From positions 350,515,991-350,579,990 of the forward strand of contig NC_134455.1 of NCBI RefSeq assembly GCF_047948215.1: 64,000 nt of DNA, read 5' to 3'. The DNA comes from Lycorma delicatula. Its lineage: Eukaryota; Arthropoda; Insecta; Hemiptera; Fulgoridae. Of this stretch, positions 54,366-64,000 are shown in pieces. The notes beneath the pieces are model-generated. The model was not told where the DNA came from. It worked only from the letters and a program-made list of their open reading frames with translations, and made no database searches. Both the position numbers and the translations under genes were made by a program. Numbering within the stretch: position 1 is the stretch's first letter; every line of letters begins with the position of its first letter.

Positions 54366-55540
54366 TTTGATTGGCTTTATTATTTTTTATTTGTTTATGA
54401 ATCTAAGAAATTAAAATGAAAAAATTGTGAAAATCTTGTTTCTACAATATTCTAAATATTACAAGTTATAATAATGAAATTTATTCTGTGTTCTAAATAT
54501 AATAAAATTTGATCACAATTATCCTTTTATCTTTCAATTCAAATTAAAAAAAAACTCTTAAGTTACAATGTGTTTTGAAAGATTCAAATCACAGCTCAAT
54601 ATGTCAATATTCCTGGTAGGTGGAATCTGGGGTTATGTCATAAGTAACAAACCATTCAGGAGCGGCGTGGAAGCGTTCAGAATGCCATTTCAACCATCTC
54701 ACCAGAAATGCTTCAAGAAACATGACAAAAAGACGCATATCGGCTGGATATTCTTCGAGTGACTAATGGGGCACATGTGTAGTGATGAGGTGTAATATGA
54801 CTTTTTGTTATAACTTGATAAAACAGACTTTAATTAATTTTTTTTTCATATCGATACATGTAATATATCGGGAGATTTAGTTAAATAAATATAGGGTATT
54901 TCAAACGGTTCATCCTGTAAACATACGTCCATATAGTCGGGTATACTTTTTTTATGTCCATATAAGTGTGTTATTTTATTTTATTGTTAAGTTATTTTAA
55001 GCAAGAATATAAGTTACATTACAATTTATTATAAATATGTACTTTGTAAAAGATTAGATAATAATATTATTATAATAATTATGAATATCAAAACAAGAAT
55101 TAATGAATTTGCTATTCCATGAAAAGAAAACAGCGAACTTTCCAACATTTGCGATGAAAACCGTGGGAAAAGTTTAATCAAAGCAGTATGAGAAAATTTA
55201 AACTTATAATAAAAAAAATTTAACTTGTAAAAGACGTATAATAAAAACTTACAATAAAGTTCATTTTACAGCGTAAAAACAATTATTGTATAATATAGAA
55301 ACGATACAATAAGTTAATATAAGAAGATAATAAATAAATTATTATCCTGTAGCGGATAAATCAACCTTCTTGGAGTAATATAATGTCTCAGTTTTTTATC
55401 AGTTAGTTCGTAGATTCGAATCCCAGCTAGAAATGTTATTTTTTAACATGCAAAAAATCTTCATTTCATATTCCTAGATAGTTTCTAGTTCATGTACTGA
55501 ATTAAATCTTCCGCAAAAAAAAAAAAATAATAAAAGGATT
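54366..55540. other. AT-rich noncoding DNA
   Basis: A 64-codon frame at 54568-54762 has no domain. Otherwise featureless. Confidence 0.5.
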
Positions 55541-55687
55541 ATTCTGAAAGTTCTTGGCCAGAACCTTAGGTGACACAAGAATGACCAAATCACATTTGTT
55601 TTGACATATTCTGAAAAATCAAAAAAATTGAAGTATGAATTGTTATAAAGTACTTTGTTTTAAAATGTTTAACCCCGATAGATATTT

Positions 55688-56271
55688 AAAAAAAAATCTG
55701 ATGTGGACAAACATGAGTTGTTGTACGCCTGTTCAAATACATTTACACATTTTTTTTTTTTTTTTTTTTTTAATGAAAAGTACATAAAATTTTATTTCTT
55801 TAATAACTTATGACATTTTTTCATGTCTTTTTTTTATTATTTATCGTAAAAAATCTGTTTAAATTATAAAAACCTTTAAAAAAAGTAGATGAAGTCTGAT
55901 TCGAACCGATGTCCCTTCTATGATTCAAATATTGCATTAACTAAATTTTCATTTGATTGTAACTCTGAAACCAATGAAAATAAGTACCACTTATATATCG
56001 TTGTAAAGCTCTCAATGAGAGCTTATTACTGTTAAGAAAAAGTCTAAAATCCAGATTTTTTGGATTTTGCTTTTTTTTGTATTCTTTTGGTTCAGTCGAT
56101 TGCAATCAAAATATGATATTTTGCTTCAATCGAAATATGTACGTACAGACGTCAAAATTACAGAACAGACGTCGAAACTAGTCAAAATGGATCCAGGGAT
56201 GGTCAAAATGGATAGTTCCACTGAAATGTGCGATCACATTGCTTCCTTTATTTCGCACAAGGAAGTAAAAA
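55688..56271 (-). mobile_element. Family J element, minus copy 1 of a tandem pair
   Basis: Starts (as its right end) AATCTGATGTGGACAAACAT. It holds a B-box-like GATTCGAACCGATG near 55898 (minus strand CATCGGTTCGAATC) and ends GCACAAGGAAGTAAAAA. A run of 22 T lies near 55750. Confidence 0.78.
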
Positions 56272-56993
56272 TCTGAAGTGGACAACTCATGACTTCCTTG
56301 AACGCCTATTAAATTACATTTACTAATTTTTTTTTAAATGAAAAGTGTTTAAAATTTTATTTCATAAAAACTGATATTTTTCTTTTTTTAGTTATTATTG
56401 AATCATTATTTATCGTAAAACCTTTTTTTACAATGATAAGTTAATCAATATATTTAAATCAATATAATTTAATTTAAATAAATATATTTAAATTAAAAAA
56501 AAGAAAGGGTACGAAGTCTGATTCAAACCGATGTGTCTTTCCTTAAGGTCCAACTATTTCATTAATTAAAATTTTATTTGGTTATAACTCTGGAAACAAT
56601 GAAAATAAGTACCACTTATGATATACCGCTGAAAATCTCTTAATGAGGGCTTATTGCTGCAGTTAAAAAAAGTTCAAAATCCAAACAAATTTGGATTTTC
56701 GGCTTTTGGACACTTTTGGTTCAGTCGATTGCAATCATAAGGGGAGATGCACAACTAGATGTTACAAGTCCTAAATAAAAATTTTCAACTTCCTACGTCT
56801 AATTGTTTTTGAGTTATGCGAGATTCGTAAGTACATACATACATATACACATACGTACGTACAGAAGTCACGCCAAAACTAATAAAAATGGATTCAAGGA
56901 TGGTGAAAATGGATATTTCCGGTGAAATCTGGAAATTTTTTCAATCACAATACTTCCTTTACTTCCAATACTTCGTACAAGGAAGTAAAAATG
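56266..56993 (-). mobile_element. Family J element, minus copy 2 of a tandem pair
   Basis: Immediately follows copy 1, sharing the AAAAATCTG junction. It has GACTTCCTTGAACGCC at its start, GATTCAAACCGATG near 56519, a TACATACATACATATACACA microsatellite, and ACTTCGTACAAGGAAGTAAA at its end. It is the longest minus copy, at about 730 bases. Confidence 0.8.
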
Positions 56994-57180
56994 GAAATAG
57001 TTACCATTTAAAAAGATTCTTCCCGCTTCGTTTTGGAAAGGTAAAAACTTGGGCTGATGAATTTAAACGTGGTCGAACATCCATTCAAGATTATGAACGC
57101 CAGGGCCACCTATAAACCGGTACAACTAACAAGTTTGTCCCAAAAATCCACAATTCTGTATTACCGGATGGCGCAAGTAC

Positions 57181-58870
57181 GACCAAATAACTATGATATT
57201 TGACAAGTATGATCCTTTAGATCTCGTTGCAAAATTTTAGACTAGTGAGTTTAGTCGGTTGTTTCTGATTAAAGCAAACAAGTTTTGAGATTTTCTGAAA
57301 ACATGGATAAAATTGAAATCTAAGCTGGTATAAAATACTTTGTTTTAAATGTTTAACCATCAGCGACATTCAAGAAAGTTATTTCCGCTGTAAAGGATGT
57401 TTTCTTAAAATTTTCGACAGTAAGAATGTGGGGTGCTGTAATTAAACGTGGTTGTACTATTCAAGATGATGAACGTCCGGGATGCCAAAAGCTACAACCG
57501 AAGAAATGGTCACAAAAATTCACAGTGCAGTATTAAATGAACGCAGAATAAAGGTGCGTGAGCTTCTTCACATTGCAAATACTCAGTAGAACGTGTCCAA
57601 TATATATATGTCGGAGAATAAAGTACAGTGGAGTATCTTCCGACAAAACGATGAGAATATTCTTTAGAATATCTGTATTTTTAGTAGTTTTAAGAAATGT
57701 ACTATTACTTGTAATATTTTGTAAAATAAGGTTTAAATTGTTTTATTGCGGTAGGCTTAGGCCTAGGTAGGCACATGGTTGTCAACGTAGTCGGGATCCC
57801 AGGACGATAGGGGTATCATAAAATTAATAAGGAAAAGGAAATATGCAGTAGGTATATTATTTGTGAATATGGAGAAAGGGTAGTCTTGCTTTGGAACCCA
57901 GATCGAACAGACGTCCTGGTGATCGCGAATTCGTTATTTCCTTGAGCCTCGGTCTATCGCAAGTTGTTTTAATATTATTTGAATTCTAAATTAAATTAAT
58001 CTTATATTATAATTCGTGTACTACTGAGTTATTGATAAGTGATAATTATCATTTGTAATTATTTCATTGTACGAGTTATCTACTCATTTTTATTAATTGA
58101 ACTTTATTATAATCTTATATATTCTCCACTTGTAATAATAAAAATGAGTGAAACACAAAACGTTGAATCCCTGACAAATCTCCTCGCCTCTCCAACATAT
58201 ATATATATATATATATATATATGTACTTTACACGAAGTTTTGGATAAGAAAAGGTTTTCTAATCGATGGGTACCGCGTTTGTTAACAGTTGATAAAAACG
58301 CATTTAGCTAAGCACCAAGGTGTGTTTAAACTTAAACTCGATTCTGCTGAGTTTCTTCGACGTTTCATAACGGCAGATGAAAAATGGATCATGTGTTACA
58401 CCCCAGTGACCACTAAACAGCGTATGTAGGAGAAAGTAAAAATAAGCCAAAAAAAGCGAAAATGATTTCTTTTGCAGAAAAAGTCATGGCTAATTTATTT
58501 TAGGGTTATCGTGGTGCAGTACTCGTAAACTACCTAAAGTAGGATAAAGGAACGACCATCACTAAGGAGTACTTCGCTCCACTAATGAATTGATTGAAGG
58601 CTGCTAATCAGGCTAAATTCCACATTTGGCCAAGAAGAAAGTGCACGTTAACCACGCTAACGCGCCAGCACATACGTTTCGGATTGTTGCAACAAAACTT
58701 CAAGAGCTGCGCTTTAAGGTCCTTTCGCTGTATCTGGCACCGAGCGATTACTTCCTTTTTCCTAACTTAAAAAACTCTCTGAACGAAAATTCCCTTCAAA
58801 TGATGAGATTTGAATAAATTTCAAGGAAAATTTCTGAATAATTCTTAGTTTTTTGTCAGGCCGAGAATCT
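57181..58870 (+). pseudogene. Irritans-type mariner 2, split by an insertion, catalytic residue lost
   Basis: The N-terminal part (57181-57602) has TVRMWGAVIKRGCTIQDDE RPG, then KATTEEMVTKIHSAVLNERR IKVREL and a decayed ISxERV block. After a 613 bp insertion it continues FSNRWVPRLLTVDKNAF, then (frameshifted) a TADEKWIMCYTP counterpart of the first catalytic Asp block, AEKVMANLF near 58480, and VHVNHANAPAHTFRI near 58640, where the second catalytic Asp (HDNAPAHT) is Ala. LYLAPSDYFLFPNLKNSL near 58731 has the third Asp intact. Stops and frameshifts abound. It is dead. Confidence 0.85.
57603..58215 (+). mobile_element. Insertion in mariner 2, possibly an LTR-element piece
   Basis: Interrupts the mariner frame. 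It begins TGTCGGAGAATAAAGTACAG and has a less AT-rich centre (GCTTAGGCCTAGGTAGGCAC, CAGATCGAACAGACGTCCTG). It ends with ATGAGTGAAACACAAAACGT, opening a short frame MSETQNVESLTNLLASP. A (TA)n run lies on its right edge and TATATA on the left. The TG start and the ATG near the end suggest an LTR plus gag start, but no second LTR, CA end or primer-binding site is certain. Confidence 0.45.
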
Positions 58871-58940
58871 TTCAAACGATCCTCGTAATAATAAATAAAC
58901 TTAGAAGAAAATAAACTTAGAAATTACATATAAGTACATA

Positions 58941-60034
58941 AAATGTTCAAAAATTGACGCAACCTATGGGAGAATGAGTAAGTTACAATAGTTCTTAAAA
59001 GTGGCCTCCATTAAGCGATTCACATCTGAATACGACGTTGCATGCTTTTAAACACATATTGTAACGTTTGTTGAGGAATTGGAGCGACATATCATTCAAT
59101 TCCGCTCTGCAATTCGGGAATGTGTGAGGATGAGTTTTGTAAGCAGCAACCTTAAGATATCCCCACAAAAAATATTCAGGAGATAAATCACAAGACCGAG
59201 GACCACAATCTCTTTGAAATCAATCGTTCATGAAAATACTGATCCAACAGAGTCATAGTGTTGCTGGCTGTTTGAGCCGTAGTATTGTCCTATTGAAACC
59301 AGGTTTAATCTAGCTGTTTGCAGGTACAGTATCTATAAATTGTCGCACCACCTAAATGTAGCGCTTACTGTTCACTGTGTCATGAAGATTCGCCCACATA
59401 AAATTGCACCCCAAACTCCCACTTTTTGTCCATGCAGAGGAGACTCATGTGAATTTTACGTTCACCAATGCGTGAATTCTGTGCATTCACGCAACCATCA
59501 AGATAGAACCATGTCTCGTCATACCAAAATCAATCAACGTTCCTATCTGGCGTTACAGATGACATGTATCGCTGACAGAAAGCTACACTTTTTCCAGTGT
59601 CTGCATATAACAACTCGTGAACAACACGAATTCTGTACGGATGCATGTTTAAGCAATTTCCCGATGTAGTGTTGACACTACCAGACTGGCTAGACAGGCG
59701 CCGCACAGACTTCTTGAAACTAACAGAATATGCAGCTGGCACGTCGATCAACTTTTCTGATGTTAGCACTTTTGGTCGACCATTTTTGGCTGCATCTGCC
59801 ACGTACCGTTTCTCTTGAAACTTGTCCTATAGCCGCTTAATGGATGACTTTTTTGGTGCATCCACACCATATTTTTCTGTGAAATCATTCGAGTCTGGAC
59901 ATTATGGCACATCTAATATATTGAGAGACAATCAATATTCTCTGCTGCATTGTATAACCCATTTTTCCTCAATTAAAGCTGAAACAAAAGAAGGAAACAT
60001 TCTTCCAAAAAGTTGCGTCACTTTTTGAACACCT
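58941..60034 (-). mobile_element. Mariner-like transposon, complete ends, 1.1 kb
   Basis: Left end AAATGTTCAAAAATTGACGC and right end (reverse complement) AGGTGTTCAAAAAGTGACGC form ~23-base inverted ends, about 20 matching, flanked by TA on both sides (58939-58940 and 60035-60036). The minus-strand transposase fills the element. Confidence 0.9.
58985..60030 (-). pseudogene. Mariner-like DDE transposase, decayed
   Basis: Minus-strand order: VTQLFGRMFPSFV at the start, EKYGVDAPKKSSIKRL then DKFQEKRYVADAAKNGRPKV and LTSEKLIDVPAAYSVSFKKS (DNA-binding region and GRP motif), VRRLSSQSGSVN, LNMHPYRIRVVHELLYAD. Next come FWYDETWFYLDGCVN with the first catalytic Asp, and QDNTTAQTASNTMTLLDQYF with the second catalytic Asp (family QQDGATCHTA). 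LISKRLWSSVLR follows, where the third block (family RSPDLTxPDFFLWG) is badly decayed. The 90-codon middle frame (59530-59802) is still open. Same family as the element at 45.9 kb but not the same lineage, as the ends differ. Confidence 0.87.
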
Positions 60035-60529
60035 TACTTTAATGCTTATGGAAAATTAAAAATATAATTCAGTTCTTAATATTACCGATCATCACTTTAA
60101 TATCTTATTTAATTGTATTGGTAGAAAAATTTTCTTTTCAACTTGCATGGTGGAGTGTCTTCGCATATCATTCAGAAGTTTTTAGGTTTGAACCCCAGTC
60201 AGGCTTATTATTATTTTTACAATCTAATAAAATGAATTTCTATCATAAAAAATTAGCGATTATAATTACAAGGCTAATTGCCTTGTAATTGTTAAGAATA
60301 AATACATTTAAAAAATAAGAAAACCAATACAATGAAGTAAGAAAATCCTTTTTGAATAAGAAATATTTTTATATTTATTTAATTATCCCCTAACATTAAC
60401 CCCACACTGAAATACAAAATTAATGACTCATATGATTCACCATCATATCTACCCGGGCAGGACCCTTATACATAACCATCTCCTTATACACTACATCTAC
60501 CCTCACCACGATTTCCAGTTTAATTTTTA
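60035..60529. other. AT-rich noncoding DNA
   Basis: A TTCAGAAGTTTTTAGGTTTG AACCCCAGTCAGG segment near 60170-60205 faintly resembles a SINE B box but lacks other support. Confidence 0.4.
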
Positions 60530-60930
60530 AAATCCTGTTAGCGTCCATTTCTTTTAAATAGTTAGTTTATATTCTTTTCCAGCCTTTTTCTTTCACACCT
60601 TCCATTGATCCTTCTCGCATCGCTTTAATCAATCCTTTTTCTATGATTTAGTCAGTTAGCTTTCCTATTCTGAATTTGTCGTATTAATATTTTATTGTAG
60701 ATAATTCTTCTCATTTTTCATTACATATGTTTATCTAATCTCTTTTATGCCCATATTTCAATAGCTTCCAACATTTATCGCTTTATCTTAGTGCACATGT
60801 TTCAGATTCGTAAGAAAGTACACTTCACAAGCTGCTTTTTCAACTCTTACCTGTATCTTACTACAATATAACTGTTTATTTCTGTCAAATATTTTCTTTG
60901 TCAATAATATTCTTGTTTTCATTTTTAAAA
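60530..60930 (-). pseudogene. Decayed RTE-like LINE C-terminal region (probable)
   Basis: Minus strand reads RILLTKKIFDRNKQLYCS near 60910, a K/R-rich stretch, then ACEVYFLTNLKHVH in place of the YGSETW block, SYXNMGIKEIR, and GLIKAMREGSMEGVKEKGWK in place of the EGKxEGKrgRGRPR block. Order and spacing match the RTE ends at 18.3 and 53.6 kb, but the sequence is full of stops. Confidence 0.42.
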
Positions 60931-61048
60931 TCTTCTGTTAAAACCTAATTACGTAAAGAATTATACTATTTTAGTTGTTTAATTCCTCCGTCTTTTATAT
61001 AGCCATTCATCGGCCTATTGTCTCCTATTCTTATTACTTTAGCTCTCT

Positions 61049-61323
61049 TTTTTCTGTTTAGCCTCCGGAACCACTGTAACAGATTACTTCAGAGGATGAT
61101 ATGTATGAATGTAACTGAAGTGTAATCTTCTACAGTCTCAGGTCGACCATTTCAAAGATGTGTGATTAATTGAAACTCAACCATCAAAGAACACCGGTAT
61201 CCACGATCTTGTATTCAAATCCGTATAAAAGTAACTGTCTTTCCTAGGATTTGAACCTTAGAACTCTCGGCTTCGAAATCAGCTGATTTGCGAAGACGAG
61301 TTCACCACAAGAACTACCCGGTG
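61049..61323 (-). mobile_element. SINE family A, minus copy
   Basis: Full-length minus-strand copy, from the head CACCGGGTAGTTCTTGTGGT, through the AAATCAGCTGATTT palindrome and the ATACAAGATCGTGGATACCG body, to CCGGAGGCTAAACAGAAAA. The flanking duplication is not convincing. Confidence 0.85.
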
Positions 61324-61689
61324 TGTATTTACTTTTTCTCTTGTAACACTCATTTTCATTCCATATTCTATCGTAGTGTCTTTTAATTTTGATTATCTTG
61401 CGATTCCTCTCCTAAAAAAAAAATCATGCCATCAGTGAGCCTTATATAACTATCGGCACGTAAGTTCACATAAAAAATATTAGCTACCATTCAGTTAATA
61501 TTTGGCACGGTACTAGACCGACTGAAAACATTGTCAGTTTAATATAGATGATATTTATAACCAAAAATATATAAGATACTATTTAATTAAAACTAATTTA
61601 CTATCCCAATTAATATTATTATTTAAAAGTATTTTAGACAATTATTTTTTCTACTCACTTTATTGCTGTAGCTCGTAAATTCCGAAGTC
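61324..61689. other. AT-rich noncoding DNA
   Basis: Nothing recognised. Confidence 0.5.
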
Positions 61690-61975
61690 GCTGCCGTCGG
61701 TAGATTCTAAAAAGCTAGTGTACGATTCTGAATTCACACTAATCACAAACTTTTCGATGTGCACGTCATATAAATATTCATCTTCAATCTATTTTTTTTC
61801 AAGGTTACCATATGTTTGCAGACATTGTTCCTCTCAGCTTGACAATTTATGAAATTCTTCTTCAGCTATCTTAGGAAAGTCGGACATGTTAATAGTTGTA
61901 TTTCTTTTAGCTACTTGCTCTTTCACTTGATTCCAAATCATTTCAATGGTATTCAAGTCAGGTAAAGATCAATGT
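61690..61975 (-). pseudogene. DDE-type transposase, C-terminal remnant
   Basis: Minus strand reads LPDLNTIEMIWNQVKEQVAK RNTT, then INMSDFPKIAEEEFHKLSS, EEQCLQTYGNLEKK and EDEYLYDVHIEKFVISVNSES. This is the end of a DDE_3 (Tc1/mariner-like) transposase: DLNPIExxWxxxK with the catalytic Glu, then an acidic tail. It has two stops, and nothing upstream is attached. Confidence 0.75.
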
Positions 61976-62094
61976 CCCCAGTTTTTCTCGTAGGTTCATA
62001 ATACTACCGATCTTCCATAGATAATACTTAGTATAAGTATTAATAAGTATAAATACTTCCATATCGCATATGTAGCCAGAGTCTGTCTGTTTTT

Positions 62095-62345
62095 GACAAT
62101 CTGCAGTTCTGTGCCTACCCGCGCATTTCAAGTAGCGGTATGGTCTCATACGGTTGTTCTTGCTACGTTCATATTGGTGGCATTGCATATGTTGGACTAC
62201 CCGAGGAGATCTCCTAGGTTCTTCAAACCAAAAACTGTCGTTGATTATATTCCTCAAACCAAACACCTTTTTGTTTTTTATCCTGCAATTCTAAGTTAAC
62301 AAAAAATGTAGATAGCGGTTCCTTTTTAACCCGATGGCGGGCGTT
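62095..62345 (-). pseudogene. Jockey-type LINE ORF1 gag, zinc-knuckle region
   Basis: Nucleic-acid-binding ORF1 protein of a jockey-like LINE. Minus-strand order: PLSTFFVNLELQDKKQKGVW then EPRRSPRVVQHMQCHQYERS (the LFFVDLE...EPPRKxxxxxQCxRCQxyGHs segment before the first knuckle, with two frame changes), followed by YLKCAGRHRTADCQKQTDSGYIC (second knuckle, C-X2-x-X4-H-X4-C with damage). Only the C-terminal half of ORF1 is present. Confidence 0.8.
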
Positions 62346-63135
62346 GGCAATGCTTCCAACCTTGTGCCCTTGATTTTCAATGTCCTACTTGATCACATTG
62401 ATTAGAATTGAGTGGTATTAATTCTTTACCACAACCCGAAATGCTCTCTCGTCTTTTCTAGTAAAACTTTGTTCTTTGAGGTTATGCTTCAGCACTTTTT
62501 AAATAACTGTTTTACATAAGAAAAAATTTAAAAAAACAAATTAAAGTTGTTTTTAGAATAAAAATTTTAAAACGCACGTCTGTAGTCGATAGTCATCTCA
62601 CTGAACGAATCTGAACCATGAAAATGAACCTTTTTTAAACGACTTCATAAAATTGATGATTTTTAAATCATTCTTTTTAATAGTTTAATTTAAATCTGTC
62701 AGAGTTAGTTTTAGAAATAATAATAGCTTTGATTGTTTACCATTTGATTTGACCAACGTGTTTTGCCTATATGTATGTTTAGTTGTAATTACAAGGCCGA
62801 AAAAAAAATCATGTTTACGATTCTAAATGAAAGCAAGCCCTCATTATTTTTATCCTTCTAAAGAATAAATAATGAAAAAATATAAAAGTAAAGTAATTAA
62901 ATAATGAAAAGTATAAATAATGAGGATTTTAAACCTTCATTATTTATACTTTTGTTATTTTCTGTTGTGATTTATTTATTATTGTTATTAGGGTATTAGT
63001 GAATCCATAGTATTTTCAGTATCGATTTATTTGTATCGAGAATAGTTGTTTTAAGATCTGCTACGATATTGAATGAATGAATTACGATAGTAAAATGTAT
63101 TAATTTATTTTGCAATTATTATTACTGTTGTTATT
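62346..63135. other. AT-rich noncoding DNA with a 17 bp hairpin
   Basis: Arms AAAAGTATAAATAATGA (62907-62923) and its exact reverse complement (62937-62953) surround 13 bases. No coding signal. Confidence 0.7.
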
Positions 63136-63617
63136 TATTGTTTATAAATATTTAAGAAAAAGTTTTATGATTTTTTGACAAGCAGTATGTTCAACCATAA
63201 CCCACCGGGTTTGTCTAGTGGTGAACGCGTCTTCCCAAATCAGCTGATTTGGAAGTCGAGAGTTCCAGCGTTCAAGCCCTAGTAAAGCCAGTTACTTTTA
63301 CACGGATTTGAATACTAGATCGTGGATACCGGTGTTCTTTAGTGGTTGGGTTTCAATTAACCACACATCTCAGGAATGGCCGAACTGAGAATTTACAAGA
63401 CTACACATTATTTACACTCATACATATCATCCTGATTCATCCTCTGAAGAATTATCTAAACGGTAGTTACCGGAGGCTAAACAGGAAAAGAAAGAAGTAT
63501 GTTCAACCATGTAAATATGTTCTTTCTTTTTTCTCTTATTTGCTGGTGATGCTTCTTCTTTCTTATTGTTTATAAACATTTAAGAAAAAACATGATTTTT
63601 TGACGGGCAGTATGTTC
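63136..63617. repeat. ~55 bp direct repeats flanking a SINE
   Basis: TATTGTTTATAAATATTTAAGAAAAA plus GATTTTTTGACAAGCAGTATGTTC at 63136-63192 recurs with small changes at 63565-63615 (GACGGGCAGTATGTTCGATA). The SINE and about 120 bases lie between. Confidence 0.8.
63199..63495 (+). mobile_element. SINE family A, full-length with 15 bp target-site duplication
   Basis: The best copy. Head CCACCGGGTTTGTCTAGTGG, the perfect 16-18 base palindrome centred on ATCAGCTGAT (63236-63253), B-box-like GCGTTCAAGCCCTAG, body, and end GGAGGCTAAACAGGAAAAGA. Both flanks carry AGTATGTTCAACCAT (63184-63198 and 63496-63510) with no mismatch, so the insertion is recent compared with most of the window. A 77-codon frame (63342-63575) across it is noncoding. 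Confidence 0.95.
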
Positions 63618-64000
63618 GATAATGAAAGCATGTTCTCAGCTAAGAGGAACGCATACACAGACAGATACACATACAAGTGCCTTTAGTAGGATAGGACTTA
63701 AATGCAATTTTAAATAAAACTCAGTTTTTTTTTTATATTGTCCATTGTCCTTATGACAGATTACATGTGAAATTTTTAAAGAAAGTTAATAAATAATTAA
63801 AAAAGAATCGCGATATTCGTCGACCTTTGATTGTAATGTCGCAAAAAAAAACTTGTTATCCTTATGATGTAAACACAAGTTTTTTGAGAAACTGGCGTTA
63901 GGCTAGAGGTAAATACCAATTAATTAAATTGATCCATGATTTGGGTGATTTAAAAAATTACTTGTTTAAACCAACAAATTGAATCGAAGTGATTCTTTAA
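63618..64000. other. AT-rich noncoding DNA
   Basis: Nothing recognised up to the window end. Confidence 0.5.

Larger units (their letters stand above)
55545..57180 (+). pseudogene. Irritans-type mariner 1, N-terminal part, split by two J elements
   Basis: The left piece (55545-55687) contains GGATTATTCTGAAAGTTCTT, likely the terminal repeat, and a frame ending YKVLCFKMFNPDRY, the first helix of irritans-type transposases. After the J pair (55688-56993) it resumes with RFGKVKTWADEFKRGRTSIQ DYERQGHL, the linker between the two DNA-binding helices, and PKIHNSVLPDG near 57130. It then stops, where a second mariner begins. The catalytic domain is missing. Confidence 0.75.

Noticed and set aside
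56888..57115. 75-codon frame that looks like a fusion of unknown sequence with a mariner DNA-binding segment
   Set aside because: The first half is the end of a J element and the second half is the interrupted mariner; the join is an insertion boundary, not a fusion gene.
59340..59669. 109-codon plus-strand frame
   Set aside because: Antisense shadow of the minus-strand mariner-like transposase.
63342..63575. 77-codon frame (and similar frames at 33018 and 38240)
   Set aside because: All three are translations of the SINE A body and appear only because the SINE copies are similar.

Overview
This window looks like intergenic or intronic DNA from a large, AT-rich, transposon-filled arthropod genome, most likely an insect. 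A hemipteran-type insect is my guess from the repeat mix, but the sequence does not prove it. I find no intact host protein-coding gene, no functional tRNA or rRNA gene, no CRISPR array and no bacterial-style operon. The recognisable coding signal is almost all from decayed mobile elements: non-LTR retrotransposons (RTE-like, R1-like, I-like, jockey-like), mariner/Tc1/pogo-type DNA transposons and Helitrons. The one host-type exception is a broken histone H2A pseudogene. One GC-rich island with an unrecognised open frame (43.4-44.1 kb) could be a gene exon or a transposon 5' end.

Layout. 0-5 kb: a LINE reverse-transcriptase remnant split by a SINE with target-site duplications, then the H2A pseudogene, microsatellites and dispersed AT-rich repeats. 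5-11 kb: copies of a family (here 'J') with short inverted ends and a tRNA B-box-like motif, a ~91 bp tandem repeat and long CT/GT microsatellites. 11-20 kb: copies of two frequent families ('C', ending in a hairpin and carrying TGACGTCA palindromes; 'D', about 0.75 kb), a Helitron inserted into a J copy, an inverted pair of LINE-like segments and an RTE 3' end. 20-21 kb: two identical 184 bp inverted arms around a 565 bp spacer. 21-34 kb: more SINE, Helitron, C and D copies, including a 529 bp Helitron that keeps the last 99 codons of the helicase. 34.9-36.7 kb: a 5'-truncated R1-type LINE with a 15 bp target-site duplication, inserted in an I-type LINE. 37-43 kb: a D element split by a 2.3 kb Helitron, then a C copy. 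43.4-44.1 kb: the GC-rich island. 45.5-47.6 kb: mariner-like transposons, one with TA-flanked inverted ends. 48-52.8 kb: a palindromic AT-rich element family, an RTE endonuclease/RT fragment and a pogo-like C terminus. 53.5-60 kb: RTE and D fragments, two irritans-type mariners each broken by another insertion, and a complete but decayed 1.1 kb mariner-like element. 60-64 kb: SINEs, a transposase fragment and a jockey gag fragment.

The elements do not form a pathway. They are a record of successive insertions, and at several sites the order can be read directly: SINE into LINE, R1 LINE into I LINE, Helitron into J, Helitron into D, J pair into mariner, SINE into family H. Family letters (A-R) are my own labels for repeats that recur within this window; I have not matched them to any database. 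Coordinates of degenerate repeats are approximate at the edges.
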